Positions 1-8,737 of a stretch of 26,857 nucleotides of DNA are shown one piece after another. Under the pieces are notes generated by a model. That model made no database searches. It was not told where the DNA came from and saw nothing but the letters and a program-made list of their open reading frames with translations. The DNA comes from SZUA-442 sp035461905 (GTDB lineage: Bacteria; Actinomycetota; Acidimicrobiia; Spongiisociales; UBA5794). The stretch is taken from positions 1 through 26,857 of the forward strand of contig DATHUV010000054.1 of the NCBI GenBank assembly GCA_035461905.1, read 5' to 3'. Made by a program: the position numbers and the translations under genes. The first letter of the stretch is position 1. Each line of letters starts with the position of its first letter.

Positions 1-307
1 CATGGAGGGAGTTCGCATCGGCACCGACTCCGACGTTCTCCCCCAGCGCCTGCCAGACACCGGTGACGCCGCTGAGACCGGGGTTGTGGTAGATCGATCC
101 CGCCGACATCATGTTGGAGGCGTGGTTCCTGGCGTCGTCCGCAAGATCCCAATAGGCCTCGACGGGAGCCTTGCCGGCGTTGGCTCGCGAGGCGTTGATG
201 CGAGAGAGCAGCGTTCCCTCGGGTCCTGCATGGGCGGGAACGGCGAATGCGGCGACCATGACGGCAACTGCCGCACACAGCACCAGGACCCTGCTGGACG
301 TTCGCAT
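1..307 (-). CDS. Secreted CAP-domain (SCP/PR1-like) protein, C-terminus cut by window edge
   Basis: The first 102 codons are present; the gene runs off position 1. The start ATG at 307 has a clear GGAGG seven bases upstream. Residues 1-27 form a Sec signal peptide: two early arginines, a hydrophobic Ala/Val-rich core, and an AHA-type cleavage site. The mature part begins with the CAP-family pattern: a helix with INASRANAGKAPV, then an Ala-rich stretch with a short aromatic/His motif (IYHNPGL, about 72-78), then GENVG near residue 90. In YkwD-like bacterial CAP proteins the His and Glu of these motifs belong to the conserved cavity. Such proteins are exported and their substrate is usually unknown. 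The gene lies downstream of pepA on the same strand, but 126 bp away with its own leader and a palindrome, so it is probably transcribed separately. Confidence 0.85.
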   Translation of the reverse strand, partial: MRTSSRVLVLCAAVAVMVAAFAVPAHAGPEGTLLSRINASRANAGKAPVEAYWDLADDARNHASNMMSAGSIYHNPGLSGVTGVWQALGENVGVGADANSLH

Positions 308-326
308 CGCAATACCTCCCACGGTT

Positions 327-341
327 AGTGGTCGAACCACT
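327..341. promoter_or_regulatory. Perfect inverted repeat upstream of CAP gene
   Basis: AGTGGT-CGA-ACCACT is a perfect 6-bp inverted repeat with a 3-base centre, 20 bases upstream of the CAP start codon. Position relative to the gene fits an operator near the transcription start or a small 5' leader hairpin. The factor is unknown. The rest of the 308-433 gap shows no clear pepA terminator. Confidence 0.35.
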
Positions 342-433
342 CCTCTCCGTATCGGTATCGGGGCGCGGGCAGTTGAGGGATGCGTCGTCCATGGTCAGTA
401 CCGCGCAGCCCTCGGATCCCGGGCGGCGAGTGA

Positions 434-1858
434 TCAGTCGGCGAGAGCCTCGGCGACCGCGACGAGGGTGCGGGTCCCGAATCCGGAGCCGCCCTTGATC
501 ACGTAGTGCTCCGTCGACTCCGCCCTGGCAGGCCCAGCAACGTCGAGATGCACCCACGGCACGTCATCGACGAACTCAGCAAGGATCAGCGAAGCCGTGA
601 TGGCGCCTCCCCACCTCCCGCCGGTGTTCTTCATGTCGGCGATGTCGGAGTCGACGAGGGTTCGATAGTCGGGATCCATCGGTAGGCGCCAGAACTTCTC
701 GCCAGCCCCACGGGCGGCGGACTCGACGATCTGAGCAGCCTCGTCATCAGGCGAGAACAGCCCGCCGATGCCGGGGCCGAGCGCCACTTTGCATGCCCCC
801 GTCAGGGTCGCGATGTCGACGATGAGGTCCGGTTGGAACTCGCACGCCAGCGCGAGGCCGTCTGCAAGGACGAGCCGGCCCTCGGCATCAGTATTGAGCA
901 CCTCGATCGTCTTGCCGTTGTACGCGCGCATCACGTCGCCGGGACGCTGCGCCGATCCGCCCGTCATGTTCTCCGTGAGGGGAGTGATGCCGATGACGTT
1001 GACGGGCGTGCCGAGTTCTGCGATGACCTGGATGGCACCCATGACGGCAGCCGCCCCCGCCATGTCCGTCTTCATGGTCTCCATTCCCTCCGCCGGCTTG
1101 ATCGACAATCCGCCCGAGTCGAACACGATTCCCTTGCCGACGAACGCGACCGTCTTGGATGCACCCGGTGGCCGATACTCCATGACGACCATCCGTGCAG
1201 GCCGGTCCGATCCGAGGTTGACAGCGACGAGGCCGCCGAATCCCTTCTCGACGATCTGGCGTTCGTCATAGACGGTGACCGAGACGCTCCGATGCAGGCC
1301 GGACGCGATGTCGGCGATGGCCGCGGGAGGCTTGTCCAAGGCCGGTCGGTTCACGAGGTCCCGGGCGAGCATGACGCCGCGAGCGATCGTGTTGGCCCGT
1401 TCAACGGCCCCATCGGTGGCGTTGCCTCCCGCGAGGATCAGCTCCTCGAACGCACGATGCTTCGAGGTCGATCGGTACTCATTGAATGCATAGGCGCCGA
1501 GCTGTGTTCCGAGGGCTACGGCCTCGTCTGCCTCATCGATGTCCACGTCGTGGAGCAGCGTCGCAACCGACCGGTACCCACTCACGGTCCGGGCAACGGA
1601 ACCTGCGACGCGCCGAATGCGCTCCATATCGATCTCGTCCCCGAGGCCGACCAAGAGCAGTTCTGGCGATGCAGCGCCCTCGCCGGCAACGAACGCCATC
1701 TGTCCGAACTCGCCCGAGAACTCCCTTGCGTCGAGCGCCGATGAGAGGTCGTCGAGGTTCGGGGCGAGAGCCGACCGGGTCGCCAAGGTGCGATTGTCGA
1801 GGACAGGGACCACGAGCAAGCTGGCGTCCGAAGGGTCCCCGCAGATGATGTCGATCAT
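434..1858 (-). CDS. pepA: Leucyl aminopeptidase (peptidase family M17)
   Basis: Cytosolic di-metal exopeptidase that removes N-terminal residues, often leucine, from peptides. The 474-residue product has the variable M17 N-terminal domain (about 1-150), then DLVNRPA (167-173) and the catalytic domain. Metal and active-site motifs are intact: K242/D247 in GKGIVFDSGGLSIKP, K253, D265 in MKTDMAG, and the family signature NTDAEGRL (322-329) with D324, E326 and R328. I chose ATG 1858 because it forms an ATGA overlap with the transketolase stop and gives a normal-length protein. The frame stays open 87 codons further upstream, but those residues overlap transketolase and resemble nothing in the family. 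It is coupled as the last operon gene before the CAP gene. Confidence 0.95.
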   Translation of the reverse strand: MIDIICGDPSDASLLVVPVLDNRTLATRSALAPNLDDLSSALDAREFSGEFGQMAFVAGEGAASPELLLVGLGDEIDMERIRRVAGSVARTVSGYRSVATLLHDVDIDEADEAVALGTQLGAYAFNEYRSTSKHRAFEELILAGGNATDGAVERANTIARGVMLARDLVNRPALDKPPAAIADIASGLHRSVSVTVYDERQIVEKGFGGLVAVNLGSDRPARMVVMEYRPPGASKTVAFVGKGIVFDSGGLSIKPAEGMETMKTDMAGAAAVMGAIQVIAELGTPVNVIGITPLTENMTGGSAQRPGDVMRAYNGKTIEVLNTDAEGRLVLADGLALACEFQPDLIVDIATLTGACKVALGPGIGGLFSPDDEAAQIVESAARGAGEKFWRLPMDPDYRTLVDSDIADMKNTGGRWGGAITASLILAEFVDDVPWVHLDVAGPARAESTEHYVIKGGSGFGTRTLVAVAEALAD

Positions 1859-3831
1859 GTGCTTCCGATCTGTCGTCGTTGGTGTCCGGCCTGTCGGATG
1901 ACCTCGGCGATGGCCTCGGGAGTGAACCCGAGCTCCTCGGCGAGCACCGCTGCGGGAGCCGAGACACCGAACCGGTCGATACCGATCGCGATTCCGCCTC
2001 TCGTCGTGTACGACGACCATCCGAACGTCGCTGCTGCCTCGAGCGTGAAGGTGGGCATGTCCTCGCCGAGGACGTGGATTCGGTATGCCTCGTCCTGGCG
2101 TTCGAACTCCTCGACACACGGCATCGAAACGACACGGACGGAGATCTCGCCCGAAAGCACTTCAGCTACGGATTCGGCGAGCGGCACCTCCGAGCCCGTT
2201 GCGATGAGGACCACCTCGGCTCCGTCCTTCCGGACGTAGCCGCCCCGCGCAACGAGCGACGGATCGGCGTTCGATGCGGGGATCGGGAGGCCCTGCCGGG
2301 TGAGGATGAGGCATGTCGGGCCCGAGAGGCGATTCATCGCGTGTTGCCACGCCATGGCGGTCTCCACGGGATCTGCGGGGCGAATGACGTCGAGGTTCGG
2401 GATCGCTCGCAGGGATGGGAGGTGTTCGATCGGCTGATGGGTCGGACCGTCCTCACCGAGGAAGACCGAGTCATGCGTCCACACGAAGATCGACGGGACC
2501 CCCATGAGGGCGGCGAGCCGCACGGCCGGGCGCATGTAATCCGAGAACGTCAGGAACGTCCCACCGAAGGCACGGAGGCCACCGTGGAGGGTGATGCCGT
2601 TGATGGCCGTACCCATCGCATGCTCGCGGATCCCGAAGGCGAGGTTCCTTCCCGCCCGATCGTCACGCGAGAAGTACCCCGATGAGGCGATGAGTGTGTT
2701 GTTGGAACCTGCGAGGTCTGCCGAGCTTCCCAGCACGTCAGGTCTCGCCGATGCCAATTCCTGGATGACGGCCTCGGACAGCTTGCGCGTCGCCATGGAG
2801 GATGAGGTTCCCGTGTCCGGAGGATCCAGGGCGACTGCCTTGGGATCCCACCAAGTGTCGAACGCCTCCGTTCGCACTGGGTCGACCGCCCGAATCGCTG
2901 CACGCCGGTCCTCCCACGCAAGCCGTGCTCGTCGCCCGCGATCCATCGCGTCTCGGAAGAAGGAGTAGACGTCGTCCGGCACGCGGAACGGAGGGAGATC
3001 CCAGTCCATTGCATCCTTCGCCAGGGCGATCTCATCCGCACCGAGGGGCGACCCGTGCGCAGATGCGGAGTTCGCCTTGTTCGGTGCGCCGAAACCGATA
3101 TGCGTCTTGCATGAGATGAGTGTCGGGCGGTCCGCCACCGCCAACGCCTCGTCGATGCCTGACGCGATCGCCTTCCGATCGTGGCCGTCGACGGTGATCG
3201 TGTGCCATCCGTACGCAGCGAACCGGGCCGGAACGTCCTCCGTGAAGGCGATGTCGGTCGAACCGTCGATCGTGATCGAGTTGTCGTCGTAGAACACGGT
3301 CAGCCGACCGAGGCCGAGGTGGCCGGCGACCGATGAGGCCTCCGACGAGACGCCTTCCATCAAGTCGCCGTCACTGCAGAACACGAAGGTGCGATGGTCG
3401 ACGAGCTCCTCGCCATGGATGCTTCGAAGGTGCTCCTCGGCGATCGCCATCCCGACGGCCGTTCCGAAGCCCTGACCCAGAGGGCCCGTGGTGGTCTCGA
3501 TTCCGATGCCGGGGTGGTGTTCGGGGTGGCCCGCCGTCTCGTATCCCCACTGGCGGAAGTTCTCGATCTCATCCATGGTGAGGGGGAACCCGCTCAGGTG
3601 GAGGAGGCTGTACAGCAGCATGGATCCGTGGCCGTTGGACACGACGAATCGGTCGCGGTCCCGCCATGTCGGTGCGTCCGGATCGACGGTCAAGTACCGT
3701 GACCAGAGGACGACGGCGATGTCGGCCATTCCCATCGGCATCCCCGGATGGCCCGAATTCGCCTTCTCCACCGCATCCATGGAAAGGGCGCGGATGGTGT
3801 CAGCGGCGCGCTGCTCGATCGATCTGGTCAT
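1855..3831 (-). CDS. tkt: Transketolase
   Basis: Thiamine-diphosphate enzyme of the pentose phosphate pathway, moving two-carbon ketol units between sugar phosphates in the cytosol. Length (658 aa) is normal. Visible motifs: NSGHPGMPMG near 25-34, SNGHGS (65-70), HHPGIGIETTTGPLGQG (105-121), the cofactor motif SDGDLMEG (153-160) closing at YDDN (181-184), and FGIREHAMG with the catalytic glutamate. SDGD in place of the GDG of the E. coli enzyme is the form I associate with actinobacterial transketolases. The start at 3831 has GGAGG seven bases upstream. Its stop overlaps the pepA start (ATGA). The preceding gene ends 28 bp away, so it belongs to the same operon. Confidence 0.96.
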   Translation of the reverse strand: MTRSIEQRAADTIRALSMDAVEKANSGHPGMPMGMADIAVVLWSRYLTVDPDAPTWRDRDRFVVSNGHGSMLLYSLLHLSGFPLTMDEIENFRQWGYETAGHPEHHPGIGIETTTGPLGQGFGTAVGMAIAEEHLRSIHGEELVDHRTFVFCSDGDLMEGVSSEASSVAGHLGLGRLTVFYDDNSITIDGSTDIAFTEDVPARFAAYGWHTITVDGHDRKAIASGIDEALAVADRPTLISCKTHIGFGAPNKANSASAHGSPLGADEIALAKDAMDWDLPPFRVPDDVYSFFRDAMDRGRRARLAWEDRRAAIRAVDPVRTEAFDTWWDPKAVALDPPDTGTSSSMATRKLSEAVIQELASARPDVLGSSADLAGSNNTLIASSGYFSRDDRAGRNLAFGIREHAMGTAINGITLHGGLRAFGGTFLTFSDYMRPAVRLAALMGVPSIFVWTHDSVFLGEDGPTHQPIEHLPSLRAIPNLDVIRPADPVETAMAWQHAMNRLSGPTCLILTRQGLPIPASNADPSLVARGGYVRKDGAEVVLIATGSEVPLAESVAEVLSGEISVRVVSMPCVEEFERQDEAYRIHVLGEDMPTFTLEAAATFGWSSYTTRGGIAIGIDRFGVSAPAAVLAEELGFTPEAIAEVIRQAGHQRRQIGST

Positions 3832-3859
3832 GGAACCTCCTCGAACCGGAGAGTAACCC

Positions 3860-4549
3860 TCAGCGTGATCGTGCCCCGTGGCCCTCGACGGGCAGTTCCA
3901 CCGACGTGAAGTCGTCGACCGCGACGAGCTCGATGTCGTCTTCCGCGAGGGCAGCTCGTGCGAGACCGTACAGGAACCCGCGTCCGTCGGGACTCAGGAA
4001 CCAGTCGTGGATAGGGATCACGAACCTCGGGGACACCGCCCGCGTCCGGTCGACCCCACCAACGAGCGACCCCCACGGTGCGACGAACGGCATGAGCAGG
4101 ACAGGCATGGACTCGGTGAAGCTGTGGCTGTCCCCGGGGTGGCTGATCGACGCGGCAATGTGGAAGCCCACGTTCTGTGGCCCGGGACCGCTCGGAATCC
4201 GCTCATGCGGGGCCACGAACGTCGACGTGCCTTCCGACGTTGCCTCGATTCCGTGATCGCCGAGGATCGCGGCGAGCGCTTCCGTCGTCTGGATGGTCGC
4301 TTCGTTCGAGCGTTCGAGCACTCCCCTGACGAGGTCGATGTTGACGTGGTCGGCGTGCTCGTGCGTGATGAGGATGGTGTCGACGCCCTCGACGGCCGAC
4401 AGGTCGAAACGGTCGTCGTTCCACGTGAAGGACCCCGGATCGACGAGCGTTCTCCGACCCCCCGCCTCGATGAGCACGCATGAGTGCACGAGTTTGGTGA
4501 TCGTCACATCCATGGGTCCCACGCGTGAGGAGTCCATGCTGCCAGTCAC
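3860..4549 (-). CDS. UlaG-like metallo-beta-lactamase-fold hydrolase
   Basis: A 229-residue cytosolic protein of the MBL fold. The metal motif THEHADH (62-68: H63, H65, D67, H68) follows a short N-terminal strand region with a conserved SxVLIEAGGRRTLVDPG pattern. Further histidines occur at AASISHPGDSHSF and PIHDWF. This layout matches the UlaG-like/ComEC-independent MBL proteins that act on unidentified substrates. GTG 4549 is chosen because it forms a GTGA overlap with the upstream peptidase stop. An ATG at 4513 (residue 13) aligns better with the usual family start and is a real alternative; neither has a good Shine-Dalgarno sequence. Its role in this operon is unknown. Confidence 0.85.
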   Translation of the reverse strand: MTGSMDSSRVGPMDVTITKLVHSCVLIEAGGRRTLVDPGSFTWNDDRFDLSAVEGVDTILITHEHADHVNIDLVRGVLERSNEATIQTTEALAAILGDHGIEATSEGTSTFVAPHERIPSGPGPQNVGFHIAASISHPGDSHSFTESMPVLLMPFVAPWGSLVGGVDRTRAVSPRFVIPIHDWFLSPDGRGFLYGLARAALAEDDIELVAVDDFTSVELPVEGHGARSR

Positions 4550-5634
4550 GACACGAGCCGATAGTCGTGGTCAGACTGGTTCAGCGGTTCCACACCTGTG
4601 TCGGTGACGGTCACGATGTCCTCGATCCGAATGCCCCATCTCCCTGTGAGATAGATCCCCGGCTCTATCGAGAATGCCATGCCCGACTCGAGCACCTGGT
4701 CGTTGCCCTCGACGATGTACGGGTGCTCGTGGACATCGAGCCCGATACCGTGACCCGTGCGATGGATGAAGTGGTCGCCGTACCCCGCATCGTCGATGAT
4801 CCGGCGTGCGATCGCATCGATGGAGGCAGCGGTGACGCCGGGGCGAACCGCGTCGGTTGCGGACTGCTGGGCGTCACGCACGACGGCGAACACCGTGTCG
4901 AATCCCTCGGGTGGTCGACCGACGACGAACATGCGCGTCGTGTCGGACGAGTATCCCCCCTGGTGTCCGCCGAAGTCGGCGACGACGACGTCCCCATGGA
5001 CGATCGTGCGAGACCCGGGTTCGTGGTGTGGGGATGCACCGTTCGGGCCGGATGCGATGATCGCGAAGTCGACTGACTCGTGTCCTGCTGCCATGGTCCG
5101 ATCGATGAACTCCCTCGACAGCTCGCGTTCGGTGCGCCCAGACCACTCAACCGTCGCCATTGCGTCCGCGACACCGTCGACCGTGCGGGCTGCAGCCCGC
5201 AACGCTGCGATCTCGCTGCTCGACTTGATGACCCTCAGCCGCGCCATGAGGTCCCCGGCAGGAACCCACGCACGAGCCTCACCGACGTTCTGGAGTGCGA
5301 GGGAGAATTTCGTCCACGTCTCGTCGCCGATGGCGACACGACGTGCCCTCCCGAGGATCTGATCGACGATGGCGATGGGATCCTCGCCCTCGGACCAGGG
5401 GCGTACGTCGAACGTGTCGGGACCTGTGTCAACACGAGGTGCCTCGAGCTCCGGAACCACCAGCACGGGACGGTCTGCGCCGACGGCTACCAGCATGGTG
5501 AGCCTCTCGAGGGGCATCGCGCGGTATCCCGTGAGGTATGGGAGGTCGGACCCGACCGAGAGGCAGAGCGCATCGACCCCCTCGACGTCCATTTCGGTTC
5601 GGGCACGATCGAGCCGTGCCGCGTGGTCGTTCAT
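4546..5634 (-). CDS. Xaa-Pro aminopeptidase/dipeptidase (peptidase family M24)
   Basis: Di-metal peptidase that cleaves before proline in short peptides, 362 aa, typical for the compact M24B group. Residues 1-135 form the creatinase-like N-terminal domain and the remainder the pita-bread catalytic domain. All five metal ligands are visible: D220 (VVADFGG), D231 (SSDTTRMF), H295 (HRTGHGIGLDVHEHP), E324 (FSIEPGIYL) and E338 (GIRIED). The ATG at 5634 overlaps the lipB-lipA stop as ATGA, and the stop overlaps the next gene as GTGA, so it is coupled on both sides. I cannot tell whether it is a PepP or a PepQ type. A peptidase next to lipoyl genes is a common conserved context without a known mechanistic link. 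Confidence 0.92.
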   Translation of the reverse strand: MNDHAARLDRARTEMDVEGVDALCLSVGSDLPYLTGYRAMPLERLTMLVAVGADRPVLVVPELEAPRVDTGPDTFDVRPWSEGEDPIAIVDQILGRARRVAIGDETWTKFSLALQNVGEARAWVPAGDLMARLRVIKSSSEIAALRAAARTVDGVADAMATVEWSGRTERELSREFIDRTMAAGHESVDFAIIASGPNGASPHHEPGSRTIVHGDVVVADFGGHQGGYSSDTTRMFVVGRPPEGFDTVFAVVRDAQQSATDAVRPGVTAASIDAIARRIIDDAGYGDHFIHRTGHGIGLDVHEHPYIVEGNDQVLESGMAFSIEPGIYLTGRWGIRIEDIVTVTDTGVEPLNQSDHDYRLVS

Positions 5635-7289
5635 ACTGCGGCCTCGAGGGCTTCGCGTGCGTGATAGGAGCTGCGCACGAGCGGTCCTGACTCGACATGC
5701 GGGATGCCGAACGCCTCACCGACCTCCTTGTACTCGTCGAACACCGGGGGCTCGACGTACCGCGAGACCATCCTGTGGCGCGCTGTCGGTCTCAGATACT
5801 GCCCGATGGTCACGACCTCGACCCCGACCGCGTTGAGATCCGCGAGCGCTCCGACGATCTCGTCGTCCGTCTCCCCCATACCGACGATGAGGCCGGACTT
5901 GATGGTGACGGACGGCAGCGCCCATTTCGCCCGTGCGAGGAGGGCGAGCGATCGGGCGTAATTCGCGGCCGTCCTGATCTCGCGCTGGAGACGGAGCACG
6001 GTCTCCGTGTTGTGGTTGAGGACGTCGGGCTTCGCCGACATCACGATGTCGAGGGCTCCCCGATCACCCTTGAAGTCGGGGATGAGGACCTCGACGGCGC
6101 ACGAAGGGATTCGATCGCGGATCTCGTCGATCGTTCGATGGAACACGGCTGCTCCCCCGTCGGCGAGGTCGTCCCGGTTCACCGAGGTGAGCACGGCGTG
6201 GGCGAGGCCCATCGCGGCGATCGCATCTGCAGCCCTCGCCGGCTCGTCCCAGTCGACCTCGCCCGGTCGTCCGGTGTCGACGTTGCAGAACGAGCATGCG
6301 CGCGTGCACACGCTTCCGAGGAGCATGAGGGTCGACGTGCCACTCGACCAGCACTCGTAGATGTTCGGGCAGCCTGCTTCCTCACATACGGTGTTGAGCG
6401 CGAGCTCGTTGTTGAGTGCCTTGAGTTCCTTGAACCTCGCGTCGGTGAGGTCCACCTTCACCTTCATCCATGAAGGCTTCTCGGGCTCGCCGTCGATGAC
6501 GCCACGAATCATGAGCGGTACGACACCTCGACCCTGGGGTGAGAAGACACCGGCATCGACGAGCCTGTCGATCTCGAACGATCGCGTACCCGCCCCCCTC
6601 GAGAACGCTCCGAGCTGGGTCTCGGTGCCGGTGCGGCGCGACAGGCCGCCCAGACGGGGCACGATGGCGGAAACGACCTCCTCGATGGAGACCCGTCGCC
6701 CCGTGAGCTCACTGAGCGACGTCACGGATCGGTCGGGTATGCCGCACGGGACGATGTGGTCGAAGTAGGCGACATCGGGATCGACGTTGATGGCGAATCC
6801 GTGCATCGACACGCCCCTCGATACCCGCACGCCGATGGCTGCAACCTTTCCCCGTTCCGTCCAGACACCCGTGTACCCGTCCTCGGACCACGCGTCGACA
6901 CCGAAGTCCGAGAAGGTGTCGATGAGCGCCGTCTCGATCCGGCGAACATGGCCGACCGCATCGAAGCCTCCCGGGAGTCGCGGAACGTCGACGATCGGAT
7001 ATCCGACGAGCTGACCGGGCCCGTGGTAGGTGATGTCGCCGCCACGGTCGACGGCGTGGAGGGTGGCACCGAGACCAGCGAGATCCTCCCTCGGGATCCT
7101 CAGATTCGATGCGTCGCCATTGCGTCCGATCGTGTAGGTGTGGGGATGCTCGAGGAGCAGCACGTAGTCGTCGTCGGAGCGACCTGTGGTCTTCCCTTCC
7201 CAGATCGCCCGCTGGAGATCCCACGCCTCCTCGTACTCGACGCGACCGAGCCATCGGACGCGAAGGGTGGGATCCGTCGAGAAGCTCAC
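5631..7289 (-). CDS. lipB-lipA: LipB-LipA fusion: octanoyltransferase plus lipoyl synthase
   Basis: One uninterrupted 552-residue frame carries both steps of de novo lipoyl synthesis. LipB (about 1-215) transfers octanoyl from acyl carrier protein to the target lysine; it has RGGDITYHGPGQLVGYP (82-98), the catalytic pair K148 (RGKVAAIG) and C182 (IVPCGI). After a linker of about 45 residues, LipA (about 260-552) inserts two sulfurs by radical SAM chemistry. Its auxiliary cluster cysteines are C302, C307, C313 (CEEAGCPNIYEC), the SAM cluster cysteines C328, C332, C335 (CTRACSFC), and the C-terminal RSSYHA serine motif is present. GTG 7289 is chosen for its GTGA overlap with the E2 stop. LipA could also start internally at ATG 6512 (residue 260), but the best purine-rich tract there is about 13 bases away, so I favour a true fusion. 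Confidence 0.9.
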   Translation of the reverse strand: MSFSTDPTLRVRWLGRVEYEEAWDLQRAIWEGKTTGRSDDDYVLLLEHPHTYTIGRNGDASNLRIPREDLAGLGATLHAVDRGGDITYHGPGQLVGYPIVDVPRLPGGFDAVGHVRRIETALIDTFSDFGVDAWSEDGYTGVWTERGKVAAIGVRVSRGVSMHGFAINVDPDVAYFDHIVPCGIPDRSVTSLSELTGRRVSIEEVVSAIVPRLGGLSRRTGTETQLGAFSRGAGTRSFEIDRLVDAGVFSPQGRGVVPLMIRGVIDGEPEKPSWMKVKVDLTDARFKELKALNNELALNTVCEEAGCPNIYECWSSGTSTLMLLGSVCTRACSFCNVDTGRPGEVDWDEPARAADAIAAMGLAHAVLTSVNRDDLADGGAAVFHRTIDEIRDRIPSCAVEVLIPDFKGDRGALDIVMSAKPDVLNHNTETVLRLQREIRTAANYARSLALLARAKWALPSVTIKSGLIVGMGETDDEIVGALADLNAVGVEVVTIGQYLRPTARHRMVSRYVEPPVFDEYKEVGEAFGIPHVESGPLVRSSYHAREALEAAV

Positions 7290-8683
7290 GACAGCTCTTG
7301 TTCCCAGTCCCATTCCTGAAGGTTCTTCTTTATCCGGTCGAGGAATAGCACGGCCGTCGATCCGTCGAAGACGCGATGGTCCCAACTCAGACCGAGGTAA
7401 CCGATGTGCCTGATGGCAATCGCATCGGACCCATCGGGGAGTTCGACAACGACGGGCTTCTTGGTCACGGTGTCGGTGCTCAAGATTGCGGCGTTCGGTA
7501 CGGGGATGATCGGTGCGGACATGAACGAACCGAAGGGACCGGGGTTCGTGATAGAGAACGAGAAGCCCGCAAGGTCGTCCGGTACAGCCTTGCCGTCCCG
7601 CGCGGCGACGGCCATCGCACGGATCGATCGAGCGAGGCCCTTGAGCGTCATGGCGTCAGCGTCCCTGATGTTCACGACGACGAGCCCGTCCTGGTCGAGG
7701 TCCACCGCGATGCCGAGGTTCACGGCTCGGTTGAACGTCCACGTGCCCGCATCGAGCTCGAACCTGGAGTTCACAACGGGATATGCAGACAGTGCGTCCA
7801 TCGTCGCCCGTGCGATGAATGGGAGATACGTCAGGGAGTATCCCTCGGCGGCCTTGAAATCGGACCTGTGGCGCTGGCGTACCCGTTCCACGTTCTCGAA
7901 GTCGACCTCGACGCTCGTCCAGACGTGAGCCGCCGTGTCCTTGGCGTTGCGGAGGTTCGCGGCAATGCGCTGCCGCATGCGGGGAATGTCCCTCACCTCT
8001 GAACCGTGACCACCGGATGCAGGCGCCTGGGGGACCTTGGCAACTTGGGGCGTGGGAGGGGCCGGTGAAGGTGGCTCTTCGGCCACAGCCGCCCCACTCG
8101 CAGGCGAAGCGCCCGCCGCGAAAGCCTCGACGTCCTTCCTGGTGATGCGACCGCCGTCGCCGCTTCCCTGGACCATGTCGAGGTCGATGCCGTGCTCGGA
8201 TGCGAGTTTGCGCACCACGGGTGAAAGGACACCACGCCGAGGGGCGTCATCGCTGGTCGCTGGCCGTTCCGTGGGTGCAGACACCACCTCTGCCGGGGCA
8301 GACTCGTTCCTGACCTCGGTGACGGCGACCTCGACGACAGATCCCTCAGACCCTGATCCCTCGCTCGGCAACTCCTCCCCCTTCGGCGGTTCGGCTGCGG
8401 GGGCCTCCGTCACCTCGGCGGCTTCCGACGCGGCGGGTGCGTCGTCGGCATCGCCGAGGACGGCGAGGGCGGTACCCACGGCAACGGTCTCCCCGGCGGC
8501 GACGAGGATCTCCGTCAGTATGCCGGACGCTGGTGAGGGAACCTCGGTATCGACCTTGTCCGTCGAGATCTCGACGATCACCTCATCTTCCGCGACGTGG
8601 TCCCCGACCTGCTTGACCCACTCGAGGATGGTGCCCTCGGTGACGGTCTCGCCGAGTTGGGGCATCGAAATCGTTACCGGCAT
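7286..8683 (-). CDS. 2-oxoacid dehydrogenase E2 (dihydrolipoamide acyltransferase)
   Basis: Core acyltransferase of a pyruvate, 2-oxoglutarate or branched-chain complex; the sequence alone does not fix which. Domains in the 465 residues: one lipoyl domain (1-78) with the lipoylated K43 in STDKVDTEVPS, an Ala/Pro/Glu-rich linker (80-150), a peripheral subunit-binding domain (about 151-187: SPVVRKLASEHGIDL, then GSGDGGRITRKDVEAF), a second linker, and the catalytic domain (about 235-465). The catalytic His is H436 in SWDHRVFDG. AAGGAG lies about ten bases before ATG 8683. It sits between lpd (54 bp) and lipB-lipA (GTGA overlap), so substrate protein, cofactor synthesis and E3 are coexpressed. 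An E1 gene is absent from the window. Confidence 0.93.
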   Translation of the reverse strand: MPVTISMPQLGETVTEGTILEWVKQVGDHVAEDEVIVEISTDKVDTEVPSPASGILTEILVAAGETVAVGTALAVLGDADDAPAASEAAEVTEAPAAEPPKGEELPSEGSGSEGSVVEVAVTEVRNESAPAEVVSAPTERPATSDDAPRRGVLSPVVRKLASEHGIDLDMVQGSGDGGRITRKDVEAFAAGASPASGAAVAEEPPSPAPPTPQVAKVPQAPASGGHGSEVRDIPRMRQRIAANLRNAKDTAAHVWTSVEVDFENVERVRQRHRSDFKAAEGYSLTYLPFIARATMDALSAYPVVNSRFELDAGTWTFNRAVNLGIAVDLDQDGLVVVNIRDADAMTLKGLARSIRAMAVAARDGKAVPDDLAGFSFSITNPGPFGSFMSAPIIPVPNAAILSTDTVTKKPVVVELPDGSDAIAIRHIGYLGLSWDHRVFDGSTAVLFLDRIKKNLQEWDWEQELS

Positions 8684-8737
8684 TTGCCTTCAGCTCCTTG
8701 CACGCGGTGCGGTTGGGGGATCAACGTCATCGTCCGT

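Noticed and set aside
1859..2119. N-terminal extension of leucyl aminopeptidase by 87 codons
   Set aside because: It overlaps transketolase, is Arg-rich and unlike M17 enzymes; ATG 1858 gives the normal length.
1879..2685. A 268-codon plus-strand open frame within transketolase
   Set aside because: Antisense to well-conserved transketolase sequence, charged low-complexity composition, no ribosome site.
7290..7385. N-terminal extension of the LipB-LipA frame by 32 codons
   Set aside because: These codons lie inside the conserved C-terminus of E2, and the added residues have no LipB counterpart. The GTGA overlap at 7289 is the better start.
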